From Russula earlei (taxonomy: Eukaryota; Basidiomycota; Agaricomycetes; Russulales; Russulaceae), in NCBI GenBank assembly GCA_025769875.1, contig JAGFNK010000472.1:1-40052 (forward strand): a stretch of DNA of 40,052 nt. The letters are read 5' to 3'. The position numbers were made by a program, and so were the translations under genes. Within the stretch, counting starts at the first letter, position 1. Each line of letters opens with the position of its first letter. Below the pieces are notes generated by a model, which was not told the DNA's origin, ran no database searches, and saw only the letters and a program-made list of their open reading frames with translations. Shown piece after piece: positions 31,699 to 40,052 of the stretch.

Positions 31699-33380
31699 AC
31701 AAGGACAGAGTCAAGAAGAAATCAAGTAACCCAAGGGACAAAGGGAAAGCTCGAGCTCTGGAAACAGAGAAGGAGGACGACTCAGGGGATAGTGGAAATG
31801 AAAGCACTGTCTCCGGGCGATCTACATCTCCTCCTCCTACCTATAACAAGAGCTCCTCCTCGGCAGTCCATAAAGAAGATGTCCACCAAACAGAAGGAGG
31901 ACTTGTTGGAAGAACTGATGGAACAGGGTTTTTAGGAACACCTAAGTCGACGGCCTGGCTTAGGAAGAATAGTGTGTTGCAAGTGTACATTAGAAGACTG
32001 AATGCTATGAATATTCCATTCACTTTCGTCACTGCACACACGACGGCCGAGGAATCTGCTCTACTGGACAGTGGAGCAACAGAGAACTTCATCGATCACT
32101 CAGCTTGGAAAAGACTGAAGATTGGGAAACAAGAACTACATGAACCCATGGTAGTACGAAACGTCGACGGAACCCAGAATAAGCAAGGGGAACTCACCCA
32201 TTACTGCTGGCTTCGCGTCCGATACAAGGAGAAAGGAGAGCTTGCAAAGGTTCTATCTCACAGATTTAGGAACGGATCGGGTCATCCTGGGATATCCCTT
32301 CCTATATGAATTCGACCCCACCATCAACTGGAAGAAAGGACAGCTGATGGAAGGAACGGTACAGAATTGAGACTGCTCGATACAAGTACCTGGATCTCTA
32401 TGTCGCAAAACTCCAAAAGCGAGCAAGAGATGAAAACCGACAATTGAAGAAAGGGGAAGCCATTTACCTACAAAAGACGACTATTGCTCAGAAGTGGGCC
32501 CAGCAGTCGATTAAACCACAAGAAGGAGAGGATCCCCTTGCCAATGTTCCAAAGCAATTCCACCGCTTTGCAGATGTCTTCTCAGAAGAGAAGTCCCAGA
32601 GGTTCCCACCACCAAGGGAACCAGACATGCAGATAGAGCTGTTACCTGACGCACCAAAGGAACTAAACTGCAAAGTGTACCCCCTAACACGAGATGAGCG
32701 AGAATACCTCAAGAAATTCCTAGCTGATGAAGTAGAGAAGCGATACATCACTCCAGGTCCATCCAGCTACACATCTCCAGTATTCTTCATTGGCAAGAAG
32801 GACAGCAAGGAGAAGAGGATCATTGTAGACTATCGACGACTAAATCAGTGGACCAGACGAGACAATGAACCTTTACCACATCTGGAACAAGAGGTGGAAA
32901 GACTCCGAGGGAAAAAGGTCTTCTCCAAATTCGATATACGATGGGGATACAATAATGTGCGACTGGCAGAAGGAGATCGCTGGAAGGCAGCCTTCAAGAC
33001 GCCATATGGAACCTACCTGCCCAACGTTATGTATTTTGGGCTCAAGAACGCACCAGCCTTCTTTACTAGGCTGATGAGAAGAGACTTTCGGTGACTGGCT
33101 GGATCGATGGGCAGAATACACGGTCAACTATCTGGATGACTTTGGAATTGCCACAGGGGACAGTCCTGAACAACTAGAAATCCATGAAGCAATGTGTCAA
33201 CGAACTGCTCACGCTGATGCAGAAGAAGTCATACTTCCTGAAACCCCAGAAGTGCCAGTTCATGGTGCGAAAACTAACCATGCTAGGATGGGACATAGAC
33301 GAAGGGAAGATGAAGATTGAGGCCTCCAAAGTCCGAGGAATCACGGACTGGCCTCGGGAAATCAAGGACGTACACTGAAG
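31699..33380 (+). pseudogene. G3 protease and reverse transcriptase
   Basis: After a Ser-rich linker the protease shows ALLDSGATENFIDHSAW with its catalytic Asp intact, then VILGYPFLYEFDP. RT has IVDYRRLNQWTRRD, FSKFDIRWGYNNVRL, FGLKNAPAFFTRL and YLDD at 33129-33140, a normal active-site variant. The frame changes at about 32240, 32345, 33090, 33180 and 33372, each explained by one extra base. No other conserved motif is missing, so damage is recent or reflects sequence error. Confidence 0.9.
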
Positions 33381-35174
33381 TGCGCAAAGTCATGGGAGTC
33401 CTCAGTTACAATAGGGCTTTCATTCGAGGATTCAGTCAGATTGCTCGACCCATTATTGCCCTTGACAAAGAAAGGGGTGCCATTTGAATGGACCCAAGAA
33501 TGCAAAGATGCTCTGGAACGACTTATCCAGATAGTATCTTCTGACCCTGTCCTGCTCCATCCTGACTGAGGAGCGACCCTTTGAACTGGAAGTAGACGCG
33601 TCCAATTATGCCATTGGAGCAGTATTATTCCAGAAAGACGAACAAGGAAAGAGGAGGCCAATAGGTTACTTCTCAGCAGCCTTGAAACAAGCAGAAAAGA
33701 ACTACGACATATGGGACAAAGAGTTCTTAGCCATGGTGCGAGCCTTGAAACACTGGCGACACCTACTCATGGGAGCAAAGCATAAGGTGGTGGTTTATAC
33801 AGACCATGCGAACCTGTTGCATTACCGACACCCTCAGCGAATAAATGGTCGAGTGGCAAGATACATTACCTTCTTGGCCGACTTCGACTTAGAATTGAAA
33901 CATCAGGCAGGGGCAAGGAATAAAGCAGATGCCCTGTCAAGGAGACCTGACCTTGACGATGGACAAGGGGATAAAGAAGAAGTGGTCGCGCTACCTGACC
34001 ATCTTTTTATTCGAGTAATGCACACTACTGCATTGGAAGAACGGATAAAGAACCAACAAGGGGAAGAAAGACACCGATTAAAGTTACTTGATTGGGTACA
34101 GAGACACCGACTGGAGAAGCGACATAACTTATGGTGGAAGAATGAAGCCTTGGTGGTTACAGGCGACGAAGGAACCCACAGGACGTTACTGGAACAGTAT
34201 CATGACAGTCCCACAGCAGGACACCCAGGAAAAGCTAAAACATTACTGGGAATGATGCGATACTACTGGTGGCCCACCATAAGACGCTTTGTCGATCGAT
34301 ATGTGGAAGGATGCGCAATTTGCCAAAGTAACAAGTCAAACACTCATCCAAATCGACCTCCCTTGTATCCCATTCCACCGGAAGAAGGGGCTACTCCCTT
34401 CTCGACTGTCAGCATGGACTTTGTGGTCAAATTGCCGAAGTCAAAGGGATACGACAGTATATTGACTGTCACTGACCACGATTGTACTAAAGGCGTCATC
34501 TTGCTTCCTTGCAAGGAAGAAATGGACGCAGAAGAGCTAGCACAGCTCTACAAGGACAGAATATTCCCATTTGTGGGAGTACCAAGCAAGATCATATCCG
34601 ATCGAGATAAACTAATAAGTTCCAAGTTCATTAGGGAACTTTGCGACCAGCTGCATATCAAACAGAATATCAGCACTGCCTACCATCCCCAGACAGATGG
34701 ACAATCAGAAAGAACGAATCAGACGATGGAAACATCGCTAAGAATCTTTTGCAACCACCAACAAGATGATTGGGTGGACTGGCTGCCTCTGGTGCAATAC
34801 ACGATGAATTCTAACGTTTCAGAGACAACCAGACAATCCCCTTTCTTCTTATGGATGGGCTTTACGCCCAAGGCACACCAGCCAAATCGGGGAAGCAAGA
34901 TACCAAGAATAGACAATTGGAAAGTCCGGATCCAGGAAGCGAGATCACAGGCACAAGAAGCAATGAAGATCGCTTCCCTAATGTGGAAGCGAAGAAGTAG
35001 TTTCCAACCTTATCAGAAAGGAGAAAGGGTATGGCTCGACAGCACCAACCTAAAAACGACACATCCTACAGTGAAACTACGCCCAAAACGATATGGGCCC
35101 TTTGAAATCACGGAGGTGATTAGTCCGGTGACATACAGATTGGATCTCCCTAGTCCGCTGGAGGATCCATAACG
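33381..35174 (+). pseudogene. G3 RNase H and integrase
   Basis: After two more frame changes (about 33480 and 33565), 496 codons are open to 35172. RNase H motifs are ELEVDASNYAIGAV, DKEFLAMVRAL, VYTDHANLLHY and NKADALSRRPD. The integrase HHCC finger is HDSPTAGHPGKA to CAICQSNK. The D,D,E core has MDFVVKLPKSKGYD, KIISDRDKLI and HPQTDGQSERTNQ. A GPF module (RYGPFEITEV) precedes the chromodomain. All catalytic residues that I can place are present. A one-base change at about 35165 separates this from the chromodomain frame. Confidence 0.92.
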
Positions 35175-37227
35175 CGTTTCATGCCTCCTTATTGACACCT
35201 TACAAGGAAACCGAGGAGCATGGGGCCAACTACACCAATCCAGAAGCAGAATTGGTAGAAGGAGAAGAGGAATATGAAGTAGCAACGATTTTAGGTTCGA
35301 GACGAACTGGAAGGAGGAAACAACTGGAGTATCAAGTCCGGTGGGAAGGGTACTCCGAAGCCCATGACTCTTGGGAGCCAGTAGAGAACATCAAAGCGTC
35401 TAGACTAATAGAGGAATATCACAGAAAGAACCCCACAGCCATACGGGTTATAAAAGTCCAGCGAAAGATGCCCTCTACTTCCTCATCCCCATATCGTCGC
35501 TCACAAATGTCCCAAACTCCCACTAATGAAATTGTTCCCCAATCCGACCTCTCTGGTGTAGAGGGGTCGCTTGAAATCACCACTCCCGATGCTTCCCTCC
35601 TCGCCTTCTTCCAAGAGATGGATGAACATAACACAGGAGAAGGAGAAGCAGATATGCGTCCTCTCGAATTTGGACCCCCTGCTGACCAAGTCGACGTTCA
35701 GCCTGGGGATTGGGATGTGACGTCCCCCACCAGCACTCTTGCCCAGGATGCCCACCCTGGAGAGCCTTGGGTACGATGGGACGCTGACAGACACCACACA
35801 GGGATTGACATCCCTGATGGCATGACTTGGGGCAACAAACCGGCCAGGTATGTGGCCTATGACGTTGCCTTGGGAGAGCCGAGAGTGAGGGGGAAGAACG
35901 GAGAAGGCCAGGCAGACTATGGCGAGATCCTCCAGGCCACCCCTTGCTATAACCTCTATAACTATGGCCAAGACGAACATGACTTAGACTGCTTCGACAC
36001 AGAGAGGCAGTTCGAAGGGCGCTGGAGACAGACCCTCTACCTGCTAGGCGACTATGGGCTGCAGGCAGAACTCTACCGCTTAGACCACCTCTACACCTTA
36101 CAAGAGACGCTGGAAGCTAACTATAAGGTGCTCGAAGAAGAGGAGAAGCAGCTGCGCTACAAGCTCAGCAAGTATCTAGCCGAGAAGCGAGGAGTAGAGA
36201 GAGGCAGGGCTGAAGCCAAGGAGAGAATGGCGGCAGCCAAAGTACGCTCACGATGTTGGGAGTTTATTGAAGCAGGCTGTAGCCAGGGAGAAACCCCTCC
36301 AGGTGTCTGGGCTGAAGAACTCCTCACCAACTATCGGGCTGGGCAGCCCACTCCCCCTCTACCCGTCTTCGTCCCTCAGCTGCCATTGGCAGACATCGCT
36401 CAGGGGTATACCACCCCCGACCCAGAACCAGTACCAGCCAGCCCCACACCTACGACGGTGCAAGGGTATTCAGAAGAGGAGATAGGCGTCCTCCAAACCA
36501 TGTCCGGTATGCGCCTTCGAGGAGGAGCAGGATCGGAAGCGTCACCAAACCCTTCCCCCCAGAGCTCTATCTATTACCATTCATATAGCAGCAGTGGGGA
36601 AGCATCTACTGCAACGGCTGACTTCATTCCGGAGCCTCAGCAACTGAACATGATAGAAGGGAGGAGGAAAAGGAACCGATGCAAGTATTGTGGCGAGGTA
36701 GGACATTTTAACAAGTACTGTCCCCTGCCCCACCAATATTGCCACGACCAACTGGCAGCAGACGCTGCCTCACATTGCCTAGTGCCTCCCTATCATCGCA
36801 GCTATGCCCCAGTCAGATCATGCCCCTTTCACCGAGGATGGGAACTGGGACACCCGAGCAGAAGAGGAAGTCCGACCAGGAGAGGGAGGACATTGCTAAC
36901 CCGCGCATCTTGCAGGTAGCGAAAGGAGAAGGGTCCAGGACCTTTCAAGAACCTTTCCACTACGACTCCTCTTCTCGCTCAGACACACCTCCAGTCCGGA
37001 GGTTACCTAGGGACTCTGACAGACTCCCACAGATCATGTCTCCTTCAGCCATCGCTCAGGAGTCAGAGGCGATAGTAGCCTCAGCATTGGCTGCCTATGA
37101 GGCAGCAGAAGAAGGCCGATACACCTTCACCGCATCACCTCCTCCCCTTGATGATGATGGCGCTGACCCCACCACTTCGATTTTAGAATCGTTGGTGTGT
37201 GGGACCACCAATCTGAAGGAGGGGTAA
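35175..37227 (+). pseudogene. G3 chromodomain and zinc-knuckle extension
   Basis: The frame begins at the end of the GPF module (HNAFHASLLTPYKETEEHG). It has a chromodomain at about 35270-35430 (LEYQVRWEGYSEAHDSWEPV), and runs on for nearly 500 codons. The added part has a Pro/Ser/acidic linker, a Tyr/Asp-rich region (YNLYNYGQDEHDLDCF) and a charged probable coiled coil (about 36100-36250). It ends with a CCHC knuckle, CKYCGEVGHFNKYC (36680-36721), and further Cys/His residues. One or two frame changes at 36800-36910 lead into a final frame that stops at TAA 37225-37227, touching the LTR. Chromodomains guide integration; the extension's role is unknown. Confidence 0.85.
37216..37224 (+). promoter_or_regulatory. 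G3 polypurine tract
   Basis: AAGGAGGGG followed by TAA and the 3' LTR. It primes plus-strand DNA in this class of element, and it also encodes the last residues of the extension frame. Confidence 0.8.
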
Positions 37228-37818
37228 TGTTACCGAGTGGTTTGGGGTCCGGAAGATGCCGGAACACCTGAACTATGGACTGCACCTGTTTGCATTATGC
37301 GTGCGTCAGATCTTGATCGTTTATGTTCGTTGATATCACATACGGAAGCGCGTTGATCGTATCTTTCAGAAGATGTACTGAAGAAGCAATGAGTAGCATT
37401 GCTTCTGTCCCAGATGTTCCTGTACCGCCACGTACGTCGATTCCTTGATTGGGGAAGCACTTAATGCTTCCAGCACCGAGATCGTTTACATAGAAGCAAC
37501 CTCGCTTCTATGAGCCGCCTTTTGCTTCTATAGCACCAACCAGTACTACAGTAGCACGAACCTTATCCCTGTAGGGCTATATAAAGCCCCTAGTAGAAAC
37601 AGTTGAGCCTTAAGCTCGACTTAGTTTGCCAATCCCAAACAGTTGACTCCTACCCCGTCTGCAGAGCCCCTCTCATCTTGTTGTCATACTCTAGAAGGAT
37701 CTAAACACTCCTTCCCCTCCACGAGTATTGCTTGCTTGACTCAAGCATATCTGCATTGGTAGGACGCGTTTATAGACGCGACCAGTAATCTTATTTAAGG
37801 CACTTTGGAGCCTTAACA
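37228..37818 (+). repeat. G3 3' LTR
   Basis: TGTTACCG to CCTTAACA, matching the 5' LTR with about 20 substitutions and small indels. Confidence 0.93.
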
Positions 37819-39585
37819 CACATGTTGAGTTTGTTTCTCAGATGACATGCGACGTTCAACACTCATTCCATCAGATCACACACCACAATCAGTGATTGGA
37901 GATAGATGCCAAATTTGTTTCTTTTATTTCTCAGTCATTTCTTACTCCTTCATCATAAGATTGTGAATACATACAATAAACAACTACTATTACAAAATGT
38001 TGGTCACCAATTTCCTGATTCTTTCTCAAGAATTGCAGGAAGAGCACCCCACAGTTTCCTCAAGGCAAAACTTCCTAATCTGACCAGGATTGTCACACAA
38101 AAGTAACACCATGTGATGTTGGTCAATTATGAGCATTGTCTACCTTAGCCGGTGCGGGGACTGGATGTGAGGGGTGAAATGCATTTACGCATGCCCCCCG
38201 GGGTTGCCGGTATGGGGGCAGTGTGGGACTCAGGATATGCTGTTAGATGGCCAAACTTACCATAGCCTCCTACCCACTAAAACCTCATGGGTTGAAGATC
38301 CAATCATTCGGGAGGTCCATTGTTATCTAAGGACGTGTTCCCAGGTGTCCCTCACTAGCTCAAAGGCCCTTTGATTAGTGTTGCAGTGATTTCGTTGTTG
38401 GTGAGCCTTGTGTTGATGGCACAAAGCCACCTTGTGTGGGTTTCAATCTTGGATTACTCATTCGCACCTCATGACCCAGATTAGCTGTGCGGCCTCTGAG
38501 ATTAATATTTGGAGGAGGCAAGTGGCTCCTTTCGGGTTGCGTCCATGGCGGTTCTTGTCATGGTGTGGTTCATCATTTTGGTTGGGGAGGGTGAGGCATC
38601 AACAGCCTAGTATGGTGCCTAGACGATGTTGGGCCATAGTTGTGGCGCATGTGGCCACATCTCTCTTGCTAGGGACCAGATGGTCCTCTGTTTTGGTGGG
38701 TTGGTTATGTTCTTGGGGACAAAGGACTTTTGTTTCGGGTGGTGAAAGGTGGGCTGGTGGTGGGGGGTTTGGGTCATGTGTGGTTTCCATGTGGTTGTGG
38801 TGGCATAGTATTGGTAGTGACAGTTGGAGGGGAGGGAGGTGGGAGTTGGGTAGGGTGTTCACGGAGGGTGCTGGTGTTGCTTGTTCGTTGTTGGGGAGCT
38901 GGGTAGTTGTATGGTATGGGTTGTGTGTTAATGTGGGAGGAGTTCTCATTGCAGATTACGCTAGCATTCATAGTGATTGTGTTATGTATTGGTTTGGCCA
39001 GTCGGCCTGGTGGATGGTGGTTTAGTTGGTGAGGGGGTCGTAGTTTTACAAAGGCTCGGACAGGTGGCTCTGGCCTTGCAGAGCTCACTGTCATCCTCAC
39101 TGCCTATCCTTGCCCTGGCTTTGCCATGGGAAAATCCGGACCTGGTGGGTCGCGGTTCAAGGAGCCCCCTGCTGCTGCTGCTTCCGATACTATCCCTGCG
39201 CCCATCTTCGGACAGCACCCATCTTCGGACACCATCAATTTCTCACATAGCTCTTACTCAACCACTACAATACTTTGCATACTGTATATAGTACCTTTTA
39301 TCTACATACACAATAAATTCTTTTGATGAAAATTGTGTTGTGTTTCAAAATCTAAAAATGGCTGTTTGTCACGCTTGCTGGCTGATGCCTTGTTGGAGCT
39401 CTTAGTCTGAGTCGGAGCTCTTAGTTGGTCGTGAGTTGCATGCCACTCAATGGTCAATTAGGCCAAAAAGGGTAATTAGCAGTTAATCTTATCACACACA
39501 ATGGCTCTAGCACTCCGGAGGCCTAGTGCACACAGAATTTAGTGTATCATGTCGCATCGCGTTGCATCATTTTGTTTATTACCAT
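37819..39585. other. No supported gene; G+T-skewed stretch
   Basis: No frame carries a recognisable domain. An open plus-strand frame of 197 codons (38432-39025) has no ATG-linked features and lies in a stretch (38650-39050) that is very rich in G and T on this strand. The complementary frame is Pro/Thr/His-rich and ends in stops. AATAAA occurs near 37976 and 39312. A short ATG frame at 39126 (MGKSGPGGSRFKEP) and a local duplication of CCCATCTTCGGACA near 39205-39230 are also present. This may be decayed transposon DNA, and it should include the 5' end of the pogo-like element. Confidence 0.4.
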
Positions 39586-40052
39586 ATGCCTGCTCAGAGA
39601 AAGAGGTCTGCATACCAACAAGACAATAAAACAAGGCATGAGGGCCAAATCCAAGAGATTATAGATGATCTCAGTGCTGGTAGATATGTTTCATTCCGAT
39701 CGGCCACCAGAGCATCGGGAGTGAGTGAATCTAAGATCTACCCATTCTGCCTCATCAAACAAGTGCTGTAGATCGCATTGTCAACGCTTACAGATCGGGC
39801 CAAAGGTCACCATCAAACCCTGAGTGTTAGTGCTGCCAAAAGACAAAAGCTTGCTCCAGATCAGGAGAAAGTGCTTGCACAATGGGCAGCTCAGCGTGGT
39901 TCAATGGGGATTCCATTATCCAAAGCAGACATTCAGACGCATGCAACTGTCATCTCTGGCAAGACAGTTGGGAAAACATGGCTCAGGAAGTTCTTGGCAA
40001 GACATCCAGATCTATCTCTGGCAAAGCCCTCAAAGCTTGACCCCAAACGTGC
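39586..40052 (+). CDS. pogo/Tigger-like transposase, N-terminal part (runs off the edge)
   Basis: ATG 39586 opens MPAQRKRSAYQQDNKTRHEG and IQEIIDDLSAG, the basic psq-type helix-turn-helix start of pogo and CENP-B-like transposases. Exon 1 ends at 39720. A 51-nt intron (39721-39771, GTGAGT to CTGTAG, phase 0) removes an in-frame TAG. Exon 2 continues IALSTLTDRAKGHHQT, LAPDQEKVLAQWAAQRG and FLARHPDLSLAKPSKLDPKR. That is the second HTH (CENP-B DNA-binding/Tc5 type), which binds the element's inverted repeats. The DDE catalytic domain lies beyond the window. Without the intron the frame would be broken, and with it no stop remains, so the gene could be intact. Confidence 0.75.
39721..39771 (+). 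other. 51-nt spliceosomal intron in the pogo-like gene
   Basis: GTGAGTGAAT at the donor and GCTGTAG at the acceptor, with CTCATCA as a possible branch region. Splicing is in phase 0 and joins ATRASG to IALSTLTDR, reconstructing the usual helix-turn-helix. The length is typical of basidiomycete introns. Confidence 0.7.

Larger units (their letters stand above)
29166..37818 (+). mobile_element. G3: full-length Ty3/Gypsy chromodomain element
   Basis: 8653 bp with LTRs of 588 and 591 bp. The order is self-priming PBS, long gag, protease, RT, RNase H, integrase, chromodomain, extension and PPT. The LTRs differ at about 20 positions by eye (roughly 96-97% identity). The flanks TGGCG and CACAT are not a target duplication, and E4 does not resume on the right, so the ends were rearranged after insertion. 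Coding regions are broken mainly by single-base frame changes. Confidence 0.93.

Noticed and set aside
38432..39025. A 197-codon frame with many Trp residues
   Set aside because: No ATG-linked features, biased base composition, no recognisable domain.

Overview
The window looks like transposon-dense chromatin from a filamentous fungus, most likely a basidiomycete (Agaricomycetes). The reasons are several Ty3/Gypsy elements with chromodomains, a Gag-like domain of a type I associate with agaricomycete elements, a pogo-type transposase with a 51-nt intron, and heavy CpG-to-TpG decay. The species cannot be named from this sequence. I see no host housekeeping gene, rRNA, convincing tRNA or CRISPR array.

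Most of 1184-24499 is one old minus-strand Gypsy element (called G1 here) that younger insertions have cut into pieces. Its 3' LTR is 1184-1930. Integrase and chromodomain are at 1931-2650 and 3571-4400, RNase H at 4400-5146, a reverse transcriptase scrap at 10411-10538, protease/RT at 13775-14509, and gag/protease at 21916-24352. The insertions are a solo LTR (2651-about 3570), two members of an unusual terminal-inverted-repeat family (E1 5147-10410; E2 10539-13774), a complete second Gypsy element G2 (14515-21910, TSD AATTC), a PIF/Harbinger-like MITE (23660-24211, TSD TGA) and a third E copy (E3, 24500-27351). A fourth copy, E4 (27355-29165), starts inside the damaged end of E3. It is cut off by a third Gypsy element, G3 (29166-37818), on the plus strand with 588/591-bp LTRs.

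The E family is the strangest content. Its members have inverted repeats of about 410 bp. They carry one long reading frame joining a retrotransposon Gag-like domain to several hundred residues of Ala/Ser/Thr/Pro-rich low-complexity sequence, and I see no transposase. E1 is a giant imperfect palindrome: two E copies head to head around a 36-bp hairpin. If transcribed it would fold into long double-stranded RNA.

G2 and G3 share two features. The first is a primer-binding site complementary to the predicted 5' end of their own transcript, as in Tf1-type self-priming. The second is a long extension after the integrase chromodomain that carries extra CCHC zinc knuckles. G1 and G2 are inactivated mostly by CGA-to-TGA stops, the expected scar of cytosine methylation. 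G3 is broken mainly by single-base frame changes.

From 37819 to 39585 no gene is supported. The window ends in the N-terminal part of a pogo/CENP-B-like transposase gene (39586 to beyond the edge) whose frame is restored by a 51-nt GT-AG intron.
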